From the NCBI GenBank assembly GCA_947561585.1, contig CANNZV010000259.1:1-64000 (forward strand): 64,000 bases of DNA, read 5' to 3'. The notes under the pieces were generated by a model that was given only the letters and a program-made list of their open reading frames with translations, did not search any database and was not told where the DNA came from. This stretch comes from Caprella mutica. Lineage: Eukaryota > Arthropoda > Malacostraca > Amphipoda > Caprellidae. Shown here piece after piece: positions 1 through 10,920 of this stretch (positions are counted from its first letter, which is position 1; each line of letters begins with the position of its first letter). The position numbers and the translations under genes were made by a program.

Positions 1-245
1 CTCTATATAGTTAGGTACCACGGTTCCTAATTAAGGGCCGTACACACGCAGGGTTTTTTAAATCTTTCCACCAGACTTTTGCCAAGCTCCTCCTACTTTT
101 TCAACAAGAATATAAGAAAAAACGATAAAATTATTTTTTCGTGGAAAAAGTAGGAGGAGCTTAGCAAAAGTCTGGTGGAAAGACTTAAAAAACCCTGCGT
201 GTGTACGGCCCTTAATTAGGAACCGTGGTACCTTACTATATAGAG
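1..245. repeat. Palindromic MITE (near-perfect hairpin)
   Basis: The first about 105 bases and the last about 105 bases of this segment are reverse complements with few mismatches, around a short AT-rich loop. The outer ends read CTCTATATAG and CTATATAGAG. No protein is supported. The left edge coincides with the window start, so flanking duplication cannot be tested. Confidence 0.85.
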
Positions 246-680
246 AAATTCGCAGGTGCAAAAAATATATAACTCATTAATATTATAATGCAGAATCACG
301 GTGTCTATTTCAGACGTTGGGTAGCGATTACAAGCGAGCAGAAATGAGTATAAAATGGTTAAATATGATATCATTTAGACCAAATATATACCTAAAAGGC
401 TAAATAACATAACTAGGGTTATTTCTCAATAAAACTATAATACGAAAATACGCACTAAAATTACTTTAGTCTCTCCTTAAAGTATTTCTATGAAATATCT
501 TATAAAGAAAACTAATTTCAGCGTTTACTTTTGTAAACTTTCTGTCTTGGATTCATGCGTTTTGTAGCGATTATGGGATGAAACGAGTGTAAAATGGTGA
601 AATATGATATCATTTGAACCTTATGTCGACCAAATGTATTACTAAATTACATAAATAGGAATATTTCTCAATAAAACAAC
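246..680. other. AT-rich spacer, no gene seen
   Basis: I see no coding, RNA or repeat structure beyond two loosely similar stretches (around 330-470 and 570-680) that share phrases such as AATATGATATCATTTG. They are probably diverged copies of one repeat. Confidence 0.5.
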
Positions 681-776
681 TCCGTTCCGGTAATTCATGC
701 TCCGTTCCGGTAATTCATGTACCGTTTCGGTAATTCATGGTCCGTTTCGGTAATTCATGGTCCGTTCCGGTAATTG
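681..776 (+). repeat. 20-bp minisatellite, about five copies
   Basis: The unit TCCGTTCCGGTAATTCATGC repeats about five times with small changes (GTTCC or GTTTC). It directly abuts the 5' side of the LINE remnant. Confidence 0.9.
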
Positions 777-1016
777 TATAAACCGTGTTTTGACTGAGGC
801 ATTAAATAACTTGGTAACTGCTGGAAGAATACCAGACCACTGGAAACAGTCCAGGACTGTTCTAATACCAAAAAAGTCCAAACCAACCTGCTCTGACCTC
901 AGACCAATCTCTTTGAATAGTACATCTTATAAGTTATTCATGAGTTTAGCAAAGAATAGGTCTATGAACATATGCAATCGCAGGAATGTCTTTTAGAGCT
1001 ACAATCTGGATTCACT

Positions 1017-1244
1017 CCAAGTAATAAAGCATGTCCAAACTCGCCATTTTAATGGCGAGTTTGTGACAGTTATTCTGAGCCCTTCAATTGCAAATGGCGT
1101 GTTTTATCTATTTTTCTCCTATTCTACAATGTTATTTAGGAGAAGATTAATTATAATTTCAATCATTTTGGAGAGAATTTGTTGAATTTTGGAGAGAGCT
1201 GGAGAGGCAAATGGCGAGTTTATGAGACATACTATTTTATTTGG
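1017..1244 (+). mobile_element. hAT-like MITE inserted in the LINE
   Basis: The 228-bp element starts CCAAGTAATAAAGCATG and ends with its imperfect reverse complement CATACTATTTTATTTGG. It is flanked by an 8-bp duplication with one mismatch (GATTCACT at 1009-1016, GGTTCACT at 1245-1252). It interrupts the LINE at the QSGFT codons. Related sequence lies in reverse orientation at 9341-9745. CGCCATT and GGAGAG words recur inside it. Confidence 0.8.
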
Positions 1245-2293
1245 GGTTCACTAAGGGCAAACGCCTAGAAGACAACCTTTTGATTTTGCGATATAGCATC
1301 AGTGAATCTTGGAGAATGAAGAAATCCCTAAATGTGACTGCTATTGATTTCGCCAAGGCATTTGATTCCATTGATAGGAGGCACATTATCAATGTGTTGA
1401 TAAAATACAGGTGCGATCCCATGCTTATTGATATCATAGCACAGATTTACTGCAATGATAAGTGTAAAGTATTCTTTGGGAATAAGGAGATTGGTGACAT
1501 AGGAGTTAGTAGTGGTATTCGTCAGGGATGTACGGGCTCTCCATGGCTCTTCGTTATGACAATGAATGTGATTATAGAGAAGCTTATGCTAGCCAGAATA
1601 GGTTTTAGTAATGATAAGATAAAAATTCCAATTCTCATTTTTGCAGACGATGGATTGCTGCTGGGTCATTCGATTGGTGATATGAGGAAACTCATAAAGG
1701 TTGTGAATGATGTCTCTGGAGAGCTAGGAATGAAAATAAACAAGGAAAAGTGTATGATATTAGCTATAAATACAGAGGATAGAAACGATAGCATTGAAGG
1801 GATTAAATTTTGTAAAAGCTTGAAATACTTGGGAGTTACGGTTTGTGGTGATAGGGATTGCTTCAAGATGCACAAAGAGAATGTAATTAAAGAAAGTAAA
1901 AGATATTCAAATCTTACATATTCAGTTATTTCTAAAAGCTGCAATAAAGTATTAATTGGTAAGACATACTGGGAGAATATTGTGCTACCATCTCTGCTGT
2001 TTGGATCACCTGTAGTTACGTGGAGTAAGACTGAATTGGAGGAGTTGCAGAGGGAAGAAAATAAAGTGTGGCGTTTCATCTTGGGTGGCCCTGGCCATGT
2101 TGCTGTGGCAGCTTTGAGGGGGGAGTTGGGATCTTCCACTATGGTAATGAGGGATATGAAATTGAAAATGAAATATTTGAGGGGTGTAATGAATGGAGAG
2201 TCTGGGAAGCTACTGCAGTCTGTATTTCAGGATATGTGTGTTAAGGAAAAGGATGCTCTGGTGAAGTGTGTTCAAAAGTACATATCTAGCATT

Positions 2294-2472
2294 CCAGTCT
2301 GCAGAATATGGGAGATATTTGGGATATTCTCTCCGAACAATTTTGAATTTATTCCTATATTTACATTAATTTTACAACGAACACTTCTGAATTAATCCCT
2401 ATATTTACATTAATTTTGCTACAAACAGAAAAAGAGATCTCTACGAACACAATACCAGTTTCTGCAGACTGG
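2294..2472 (+). mobile_element. CCAGTCTG-family MITE, CTACGAACA subtype
   Basis: A 179-bp element with ends CCAGTCTGCAGA and TCTGCAGACTGG and an exact 8-bp target duplication CTAGCATT (2286-2293 and 2473-2480). It interrupts the LINE remnant; the LINE frame resumes directly after the second duplication. The motif CGAACA recurs, and the AT-rich core CCTATATTTACATTAATTTT occurs inside. A second copy is at 7401-7588. Confidence 0.9.
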
Positions 2473-2960
2473 CTAGCATTGAACTGAGTGAAGTGTCAGA
2501 CTTGGTTAATATTTCAGACTCTCAAATTGTGGCAAAAGTAAATGAAATAGATGAAGAGAACTGGAAGTGTGAAATCATGAATAAGACTACTATGACATTG
2601 TACCGGCAGTTTAAAATGAGTATTGTTCGAGAGACATTTTATGATAACACTTGGAACTCTGTTCTCTTGTTTAGAGCTCGGAGTGATTCGTTGAGTTTGG
2701 GTTGGAGAAGGAGATACTGGGGAGAGGATGGTGTGTGTAAGCTGTGTGTAAGCTGTGTGTAAGTGGCCAAGAGGAGACTCTGAACCATTTTCTTGTAGAG
2801 TGTGAATTTTTCCAACATGTTAGATTAGAGTATGCTGTACAAAACTTATCACTTGCAGAGATTCTTTTGTTTGCAGGAGATTGTGATGCGGAATGTAGCA
2901 AGAGGTTTCTCGGTGGAATGTGGAGGAAGAGAGAATTTGAGTTGAAACGGTTGCAGTAAC

Positions 2961-3572
2961 CCTGATGCTTCTTTCCATTGACTAGAGCAATGGAAATGAT
3001 AGCAGGGGGTGTGCTGTGGGTTATTGGAAACCAATACTCTATGACAGTAGAGTGTTGAGTTTCATTGAGTGCCAGTTTTTGTATCTGTTTCTGAAAGAGT
3101 GATTTAATGTATGCAATGAGTTCTGTTCTCCCCTTTTCCCAGGAGGCTGTGATGTATCATTTTTTTTAATTGTTTTTTTTAATGTAGAAATTTATAATGA
3201 ATAAAGAAACTAAATATATTTTATTTTTCAAGTGACCAGGTATGAAGTACCTTAGATGTTGTGACAGGTGGTCAGCCACCTGTTACACTGGAGCTTTATG
3301 ATGAGGGTGAAGTACCTGAGCGAGTAAGAGTGCCGTTGTAACTGGCCCTACTCTGCCCTTTTTAATCTGAATCTGAATTTAGGTAATTTTCTCTTAATTG
3401 TCCAGAGCTGATACAAAAGCTTCTCTGGAAATTTTAACTTTAACTTGTCCAGGTTACAGAGAGGAAAGGATGGGTTTCGAACCATCTTAGAGTACGGTTG
3501 TATGATCATCGCAGCTAAGCTAATCAGAAAAGAATTGTAATAATCATAATAAGACAGTCAGTTACCTATAGG
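2961..3572 (+). other. LINE 3' flank and spacer, no gene seen
   Basis: Immediately after the LINE stop the sequence is a likely LINE 3' region ending near AATAAAGAAACTAAAT (about 3199). From 3240 to 3560 I see only a short hairpin (CAGGTGG...CCACCTG near 3265-3284) and no coding potential. Confidence 0.4.
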
Positions 3573-3809
3573 CCAGTCTGTATTTCATGGTAAATTCCAC
3601 TGACATGTCAGTGGAATTTTTCCCCCTTTTAAAACAATATTCTGGCAAAGTCGGTGGATTTTTAGCTATTTATTCCTATGTTACCATTAATTTTCGGTGG
3701 ATAAATTGTGAAAATGTTGGTGGACAAGCCAAATTACTGGAAATTTATGGTGGATTTTTTCAGCTTTTTGAAAAAGTCAGTGGAATTTAATGCACCAAAT
3801 ACAGACTGG
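3573..3809 (+). mobile_element. CCAGTCTG-family MITE, GGTGGA subtype
   Basis: A 237-bp element, ends CCAGTCTGTATTT and AAATACAGACTGG, with an exact 8-bp duplication CCTATAGG on both sides (3565-3572, 3810-3817). The word GGTGGA occurs at least four times, and the core ATTCCTATGTTACCATTAAT lies mid-element. A palindrome CTGACATGTCAG sits near the left end. The 67-aa open frame inside is not a gene. Confidence 0.92.
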
Positions 3810-3893
3810 CCTATAGGTAGGTATAACAAAACTATTTAATTAATTGTATATAAATATAGACTTATAGTATTATTGTTATTAGGTAGCCACTAG

Positions 3894-4341
3894 CCAGTCT
3901 GCAGAATGTGTCTCTTCTCCCGCAGAGATTTTAATTTGAGAGACAGTTGGTCTCTGACAGACTGACTCTCACTCTCAGTAGGCTAGTAGCAGATTCAGAA
4001 TCTCCCACATGATCACATCTAAATTAATGATAACATAGGAATTAATTCAAAATCTCCTGCAGCTAAATTAATGGTAACATACCAGTCTGCAGAATATGGA
4101 ACATTTTTCCAAGACTCTCTGCGGGAGTTTAAGATTGAATTTTTAGAAATTGGAGATCTCTGCGGGAGATCTTGAATTAATTCCTATGTTACCATTAATT
4201 TAGCTGCGGGAGATTTTGAATTAATTCCTATGTTACCATTAATTTAGCTGTGGGAGATTCTGAATCTACTGCTGAAAGTCAGAGATTAACTCCCTCTCAA
4301 ATTAAAATCTCTGCGGAAGAAGAGACTCATTCTGCAGACTG
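3894..4341. mobile_element. Fold-back CCAGTCTG-family element, GCGGGAGA subtype
   Basis: The left end CCAGTCTGCAGAATG and right end CATTCTGCAGACTG belong to arms of about 180 bp that are reverse complements. The word TGCGGGAGA (or TCTCCCGCA) recurs at least six times, and the core phrase around CCTATGTTACCATTAATTT appears twice in each orientation. A second internal CCAGTCTGCAGAAT start at 4083 suggests a nested or duplicated copy. No clean target duplication was found. Confidence 0.75.
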
Positions 4342-4399
4342 CCTGACTGGGTAACATAGGAATTCATTCAAGATCTCCTGACTACGAATGGGACATGTT

Positions 4400-5455
4400 G
4401 GAATCAACCAACATTTAAGTAGATTTAATATGAATGACACAGATCTATGTGACTGTGTAAGTATAGAAACTATAGAACATTACTTATTTCAATGCCCAAT
4501 GTTTGTCCATAGCAGAACCCTATTTTACCTGGCCCCAGTCTGAAAAGTACAGCAGGATTTGTGGATTAATCCTGCGCCCAAGTTCTATTTAATTCCTATG
4601 TTCCCATGTTATTTGCTGCGCCCAATTTCGGCCCAAATTACAATTTCTGCAGGAAATCCTGGGTCTGAGGTGACCTTCTTTTCAGACTGGCCTGGCCCTG
4701 GAGGCAAGCAATATTCCAATGACATTGAGAAATATACTTGGGGGTGGAGAGTATTCTGTTGCTGACCAAAAAATGACTGTTGCAGAATTAACAAAATATC
4801 TTAGATCCACTAACAGACTGGGTAACCTTTAAATCTGTTAAGTTCCTCACATGCAGACAAACAAATGAATCGCTAATTCTCAAATTTTATTGTCAATTAG
4901 AAAAGGTAATATCAATCATCATTGTGTACTGCTCCTCACCTTAGGGTGTAGGATTTTGTAAAGGAAGCAGTACACACAGATGAACCAGAGAAAAATTTAA
5001 ATACCATATATGGCAAATACAAATTACATAAACGTAAAATTCCCTTTCATCAGAGTTTCTCATCATTGCATGGTAATGTAGGATTGTAGGTAGTTGATAA
5101 GACACAACCTCCAGGACATTAATCGGATTTAATCCTATTTTTTGACCCAATATAGTTCATCAGCCTAGTATTCTGTTGCCTTGCCAAAAGCTGCGGCAAC
5201 TGCAACAGGTACTAGCTACAGCCGGGTGACCTTGCAATTGAGACCGTATATGAGTAATATTTCCCCCTCTAGGTTGATCCTACTAACAGAAATACAGGTT
5301 AAGTAGTTAACAAAATTGTAGCTACAAATGGGAGGTTGAAATAAATCACTTGAAAATGTCATGTTTTTAAATATTAACAGATCCTTTTTTTTCAGGATCT
5401 GATGGAAGAGCTGAAGCAGATGAGTCTTCAGGACCCAAGGCTTCACTAAACTGAT
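4400..5455 (+). pseudogene. LINE C-terminal fragment and flank (left arm of an inverted pair)
   Basis: The + strand near 4385-4530 encodes a LINE-type C-terminal zinc motif (CDC...H...C, residues such as ETIEHYLFQC), interrupted by the MITE at 4535. The downstream stretch to 5455 is matched in reverse orientation by 8165-9103, including a short open frame (minus strand 5216-5446, residues such as INLEGEILLIYG) present in both arms. I cannot name that product; it may be part of the same transposon. Both arms carry stops. Confidence 0.6.
4535..4690 (+). mobile_element. CCAGTCTG-family MITE, TGCGCCCAA subtype
   Basis: A 156-bp element with ends CCAGTCTG and CAGACTGG and duplicated CCTGGCC on both sides (4528-4534, 4691-4697). 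The inverted copy at about 9005-9020 is an uninterrupted empty site (CAGTGCCAGG), which confirms insertion. The word CTGCGCCCAA recurs, and the core ATTCCTATGTTCCCATG is present. Confidence 0.85.
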
Positions 5456-5736
5456 ACAAGAAGAAGAAGAAGAGAGGAAAGGATTGAATTCAATATGACT
5501 GATGTGGAAATAGGGAGAATGTTGGGGTTTGAAAATAATGAGATAAGAAATTATAAAAGATTTTTAAAGAAAATATGGTTGAAAAGAAAGAATTTCATAG
5601 CTATAGTAAATAGAAATTATAGAATAGATTAAACAGAACTGGTATACATGGTATAACAAACTGAACAAAAGGATACAGCTACTTAGGGAGGAAACTGTGG
5701 AGGGGAGGATATCCCAGACTTTCTTGATAGTGTTAA
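5456..5736. other. Interrupted transposon-like sequence
   Basis: A purine-rich stretch (GAAGAAGAAGAAGAG at 5460) runs into the left duplication of the next MITE and continues after it at 6506-6600. It is a host sequence split by insertion, possibly a LINE 3' end. No intact frame. Confidence 0.4.
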
Positions 5737-6497
5737 CCAGTCTGTAAAGCATGCACAATTAGTCTCCAGATATTTTCCAATTTCTCTCCAAAATGGCCCA
5801 AAATCTCAAAATTCTCTCCACTAATTACATGTAAACATAGGAATTAATTGGAAAATTGCCGCCAGATAATTCAGGAGACTAATTTCAAGGCATCAATAGT
5901 CGCCGGATAAACTTCACAACTTCAGATGCGTATCTAAAAGCTGAGCGGCGCTCACCAGTCCGGCGCACCAGATTACGGCGCTACGGCGCACCACTGTACA
6001 TTCTATTAGATAGGTAATTTGAATACAGATTAATGATAAATGGAGTGAATTTGATAGGTAGCTAATTGTCGTATCAAATTTATGTCTGACGCCTGACGGT
6101 ACCTGAATCCAATGTTTATACTACACAGTTTAATTATTTGATTGAGATGTTTAATTTGGAATAGAAAATAAAATTCATCATAGAAAAATGTAATTGTAAT
6201 TTTATGGGGTAACTTTTGTAAACTTTCAGTCTGAGGTGTAAATAAAAACTTATCAGTTAACCGTTAGGTAGATGTATTGGGGGGCGTGCCGCCCCCCGAA
6301 CCTCCCTGCCAGGTCATTAAACAATCATGAAGTGTGCAGAACAACAAACTAGCAGATACAACAACTACATAACAGTTTTTCACATTGAGGTCATTAATAG
6401 AAAGTACAGTGGTGCGCCTTATTGTAGTGCGCCGTAATGTGGTGCGCCGCTCAACTTTTAGATACTGTTGCAACTTCATGCATCTTTTGCAGACTGG
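5737..6497 (+). mobile_element. CCAGTCTG-family MITE carrying a nested element
   Basis: The outer element has ends CCAGTCTGTAAAGCATGCA and GCAGACTGG with an exact 8-bp duplication AGTGTTAA (5729-5736 and 6498-6505). Its own body matches the 217-bp element at 6932-7148. CTCTCC and CGCCGGATAA words recur and the core reads AACATAGGAATTAATT (reverse orientation). A 546-bp second element interrupts it. Confidence 0.9.
5925..6470. mobile_element. Nested MITE with GGCGCACC repeats
   Basis: The insertion lies in the outer MITE with an exact 8-bp duplication CAACTTCA (5917-5924 and 6471-6478). Both ends share GTATCTAAAAG followed by TGAGCGGCGC in inverted orientation. The subterminal words GGCGCACCA and TACGGCGC are iterated on each side. 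The interior is AT-rich. The outermost five bases of the two ends match poorly. Confidence 0.8.
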
Positions 6498-6777
6498 AGT
6501 GTTAAGAAAGGACATTGGGTTAAGAAATAGTTTTAAGAATGTTAGGAGAGTTAAGGGAAACTCTATAGAGACTCGGAGAGCTGAGTGAGAGTTTTGGTTT
6601 TGATGATATCATTTATATTTCTTTTATATCTCCTGTAAGGAGGAGAGGATATTAAGGAGTGAGATAGTAGTAGATAAATGAATTATGATGGAATTTGGGT
6701 TTTAGAGTTACATGGTGTTTTCACTGTTTTGTCTATGTTATAATATGTACATAGATAGGCATGTATATGTGTGAGTG

Positions 6778-7255
6778 CTAGTCTGTATTTCATGGTAAAT
6801 TCCACCGACATGTCGGTGGAATTTTTCTCCTTTGAAAATAATACTCCAGCAAAGACGGTGGATTTTTAGCTATTTATCTCTATGTTACCATTAATTTTCG
6901 GTGGATAAAGTGGGAAACTGTTGGTGGATCACCAATCTGCAAAGCATGCACAATCAGTCTCCAGATATTTAATTTTTAGGGCAATTTCTCTCCAAAATGG
7001 CCAAAAATTTCAAAATTCTCTCCACTAATTACATGTTAACATAGGAATAAATTAGAAAATTGTCGCCGGATAATTCAGGAGACTAATTTCAAGGCCTCCA
7101 ATAGTCGCCGGATAAACTTCACAACTTCATGCATGTTATGCAGACTGGGTGGATCAGCCAAATAAAGGCCTGGGCCAAATTATTGGAAATTTATGGTGGA
7201 TTTTTTCAGCTTTTTGAAAAATTCAGTGGAATTTTGTGCACCAAATACAGACTGG
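6778..7255 (+). mobile_element. CCAGTCTG-family MITE, GGTGGA subtype, with nested MITE
   Basis: Ends CTAGTCTGTATTT and AAATACAGACTGG, with an exact 8-bp duplication TGTGAGTG (6770-6777 and 7256-7263). It is the second copy of the 3573-3809 element and contains the 217-bp element below. Confidence 0.92.
6932..7148 (+). mobile_element. CCAGTCTG-family MITE nested in another
   Basis: Ends CCAATCTGCAAAGCATGCA and TGTTATGCAGACTGG; exact 8-bp duplication GTGGATCA (6924-6931, 7149-7156) within the host MITE. It matches the outer parts of 5737-6497 closely, so it shows the undisturbed form of that family. Confidence 0.9.
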
Positions 7256-7400
7256 TGTGAGTGTAGGTATGTGTAAGTATATATGTATGTTTTATTTTTT
7301 AGTAGCTGCATAGTTGTAAATATGTATATATTTTTTTAGCAGATAAATAGTCTAATGTATTATTACTTTTAAATTTATTTTAGAATATATATTATACTAA

Positions 7401-7588
7401 TCAGTCTGCAGAATATGGGAGATATTTGGTATATTCTCTATGAACAATTTTGAATTAATTCCTATATTTATATTAATTTAGCAACGAACACTTCTGAATT
7501 AATCTCTATATTTACATTAATTTTGCTACGAACAGAATAAGACTTATAAGAGATCTCTACGAACACTTTACCAGTTTCTGCAGACTGA
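7401..7588 (+). mobile_element. Second copy of the CTACGAACA MITE
   Basis: Closely matches 2294-2472, with ends CAGTCTGCAGAATATGG and TCTGCAGACTG. The flanks share ATACTA but not a clean 8-bp duplication. CTACGAACA words and two core phrases are present. Confidence 0.85.
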
Positions 7589-8164
7589 ATACTAGATAGT
7601 ATCAGATTATAATTTCAAATATATGATTTGAATATTAAATATTTATTATATTGTCTAAGAGGGATTTTAATTTAGAATAAGACTAAGACTTAAGGTGTTT
7701 TACCTTGTAAAGTATCTATGAACTAGAGAAGAATAGGTTTTCTGAAAACTATAGAGGAATAGAATATTTTAAGATATAAAAACATAAATTCTATATTTTT
7801 TAGCAGTGAACTTGACATGAACATGCAAGAACAAATTATTTGGTTCCTGGGAGTCTTTTGCCAATTTTTACTTTTTAACTTTAATATTGATTAATTATTT
7901 AATAATTAAGACTGTTTTTAATTCAGAAGCAACAATTCCCTTGTCTTGTTCCTGACTTTGTCTTTGTGACTTGGTCCAGATGCCAAGATAAAAAATGATT
8001 TAATGATCTGATATGGGGTGCTATTATAAAGAGCATTTCTCCAGATTACAAAAATTACAAAAAAAATGGAAATATTCGCAATTTAACGTTTTTGCGTAAT
8101 TTTTTTTTTTAAACCTAATTCCCTATAACAATGGAGTTCTAGAAATACAAGCAATCAAACTACA
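7589..8164. other. AT-rich spacer, no gene seen
   Basis: There are no coding or RNA features I can support. Homopolymer runs occur near 8100. Confidence 0.4.
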
Positions 8165-9103
8165 AATCAGACACTCTACTGAACTCTGCATAGCCAATCT
8201 ATATAATCCACAAAAATCTGTCACCGTAGATGAACTCTTGTATCAGTTTAGTGAAGCCTCGGGTCCTGAAGACTCATCTGCCTCAGCTCATCCACCAGAT
8301 CCTGTAAAAAAACTATCTGTTAATATTTAAAAACATGACATTTTTTCAAGTAATTTATTTCAACCTCCCATTGTTAGCTATAATTCTGTTAACTACCTAA
8401 CCCATACTTCTGTTAGTAGCATCAACCTAGAGGGGGAAATATTACTCATATACGGTCTCAATTGCAATGTCACCCGGCTGTAGTACCTGTTGCAGTCGCC
8501 GCAGCTTTTGGCGAGGCAACAGAATAGTAGGCTGATGAACTATATTGGGTCAAAAAATAAGCTTATTGTCCTGGAGGTTGTGTCTCATCAACTACCTACA
8601 ATCCTACATTACCATGCAATGATGAGAAACTCTGATAAATGGAATTTTACGTAATAAAATTTGTATTTGCCATATATGGTATTTAAATTTTTCTCTGGTT
8701 CATCTGTGTGTACTGCTACCTTTACAAAAACCTACACCCTAAGGTGAGGAGCAGTACACAATGATGATTAATATTACTTTTTCTATTTGACAAAAAATTT
8801 GAGTTAATTATTAATTTGTTTATCTAGGTATGTGAGGAACTAAACAGATATGTGAGGAACTAATCAGATTTAAAGATTACCATGTTTTTTAGTGGATCTA
8901 AGATATTTTGTTAATTCTGCAACAATCACTTTCTGGTCAGCAACAGATTACTCTCCACCCCCAAGTATATTTCTCAATGTCATTGAAATATTGATTGCCT
9001 CCAGTGCCAGGTAAAATAGGGTTCTGCTATGGACAAACCTTGGGCATTGAAATAAGTAATGTTCTATGGTTTCTATTATTCTATACTTCCACAGTCACAT
9101 AGA
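8165..9103 (-). pseudogene. LINE-derived fragment (right arm of an inverted pair)
   Basis: Reverse-complement counterpart of 4400-5455. It matches over the CTTAGGGTGTAGG stretch (8745 versus 4943), the ATATACGGTCTCAATTG stretch (8450 versus 5236) and the zinc-motif end (about 9040). It lacks the MITE found at 4535, so the arms separated before that insertion. It is interrupted at 9104 by another MITE. Confidence 0.65.
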
Positions 9104-9340
9104 CCAGACTGTATGTGGTGCACAAAATTACACTGATTTTTTGAAAAAGCTGAAAAAATCCACCATAAATTTCCAATAATTTGACTGATCCACCAACATT
9201 TTACCCATTTTTCCACCAAAAATTAATGGTAACATAGGAATAAATAGCTAAAAATCCACCGACTTCGCCAGAATATTATTCTCAAAGGGGAAAAAATTCC
9301 ACTGACATGTCGGTGGAATTTACTACAAAATAGAGACTGG
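9104..9340 (-). mobile_element. GGTGGA-subtype MITE (third copy)
   Basis: Begins CCAGACTGTATGTGGTGCA and ends AGAGACTGG. It is the reverse orientation of the 3573-3809 family, with TCCACC words and the core AATGGTAACATAGGAATA. The flanks do not form a duplication, so the right side has been rearranged. Confidence 0.8.
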
Positions 9341-9745
9341 CGGGCCATTTGTCTCTTCAGCTCTCTCCAAAAATCACCAAATTTCTGTCCTAAATGATCA
9401 AATTATCATAAATTCTCTCCAAAATAATATTGTAGCATAGGAGAAAAATAGATATTTCTCACCATTTGAAATTGAAGGGCTCAAAATAACTGTCACAAAC
9501 TCGCCATTAAAAAGCGAGTTTGGAATGCTTTATTACATGGAAACACGCCATTTGTCTCTCCAGCTCTCTCCAAAAATCACCCAATTCCTCTCCAAAATGA
9601 TCAAAGTATCATAAATTCTCTCCAAAATAACAAAGTAGCATAGGAGAAAATTAGATATTTCTCGCCATTTGCAATTAAAGAGCTCAAAATAACTGTCACA
9701 AACTTGCCATTAAAAAGCGAGTTTGGAATGCTTTATTACTTGGGC
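9341..9745 (-). mobile_element. Two tandem copies of the CCAAGTAATAAAGC MITE
   Basis: Two adjacent, very similar copies of the 1017-1244 element in reverse orientation, each ending in GAATGCTTTATTAC (near 9536 and 9740). CTCTCCAAAA and CGCCATT words recur. Flanking 9746-9810 continues GGTGGA-type MITE sequence, so these probably inserted into yet another MITE. Confidence 0.75.
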
Positions 9746-10920
9746 CGAATAAATTGCTAAAAGTCCACCGACTTTGCTAGAATATTTTTTCAAAAGGGGA
9801 AAATGATCTAGTGATCAGTCCATTAGTTTCAGAGTTAATAGTGGTGAGAAAAGTCGCCTGCCTAAACTTTTATTCTGCAGGAATATTTATACACCACTAA
9901 AAAAAACTAATAAACTATAATAACCTATAGACACTATAAACCCTTGTCTGAAACTGAAACATGAATCTGACTTCACTGAAATGAGCATACACTATTTTCT
10001 GATGTTTGTGCAACATTTAAAGTATATTTTAACTTGTAAAACTTTTTTCGTAATATTAAATTATGCGCGATTTATATTCATGTGCCGCAATAGCCAATAT
10101 TGAAGATATGCTTCCATAGGTGTTGTTTGTTTAAACATATGACGCTTTTTCCAAGTGCGGTTGCTACTAGTGTACTTTTAACATTGTCCCCTGTGGGTTT
10201 AGAAGCTGCTTTTTACGATTGCGAATCCAAATTTGAATTGATCTCTTGGTTTTTCAAGTTAATAAATGTGTAGGGACTATATACAGTGTGTAGTGTGCAC
10301 TGTATACAGTGTCTAGTGTGGCTTGAATGGTGCAGGGTATTAACCCGCAATGCAGGATATTGCTTGGAGTGGTTTAGGGCATTACCCCGCAGTGCGGGAT
10401 AATGCCCTGAATGGTGTGGGATTATTGCACTGTTTGCTGGGAGCCTGAGAAACCAAATTATTTAGAAAAAATTGAATAACCATATACCCGTTGCTCATAG
10501 GGCTAAACCATTTTGTATTTATAAAATACATGACTAGCTACCTCTTTCTTTTGCATCTTACAGATCTACTCTATCTGCCAAATTGTATTTGGTGGTAAAT
10601 TCCAATGATATGTTGGCAGATATTCAATTTCTCTAATAAAAAAATTCCTGCAATGTCGTTGGATATTTAGCTATTAATTCCTCTATTACCATTGATTTTT
10701 GGAGGAGAAACTGGAAAAATGTTGGAGGACTAGACAAATTGATGAAAAATGTTGGCAGATATTTCTCAGATTCTCATTAAAGTTCATGTAAATATAGGAG
10801 AAAATTAAGGATTGAGATTTGCACAGAAAATGTTAAGAATGTCCCATATGGCATATTCTGCAGACTGGCCAAAATGACCAGAATTTTCCAAAATGTCTCC
10901 AACATAGGAATTATTTAGGA
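9746..10920. other. Degenerate repeat region; hairpin at 10376-10408
   Basis: No gene seen. A perfect hairpin AGGGCATTACCCCGC / GCGGGATAATGCCCT lies at 10376-10408. A stretch near 10590-10880 resembles a very diverged GGTGGA-type MITE (TTAATTCCTCTATTACCATT core) ending TCTGCAGACTGG near 10866. Confidence 0.5.

Larger units (their letters stand above)
777..2960 (+). pseudogene. LINE reverse transcriptase remnant, split by two MITEs
   Basis: The conceptual translation carries reverse-transcriptase landmarks in order: a DLRPISLNS-like motif near 890, an IDFAKAFDSIDRR motif near 1345, a SGIRQGCTGSP motif near 1512, and the catalytic FADDGLLL near 1641. A C-terminal CX2C...H...C zinc motif follows near 2744-2800. 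The frame breaks before 1017, at the MITE at 2294, and at an 11-bp slip (GTGTGTAAGCT duplicated near 2731-2760). After mentally removing the MITE at 1017, QSGFT joins KGKRLED, the expected RT order. No endonuclease is visible upstream, so the copy is 5'-truncated. The clade is uncertain; the IRQGCTGS form recalls R4/Dong or R2-type elements. It is inactive. Confidence 0.8.
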
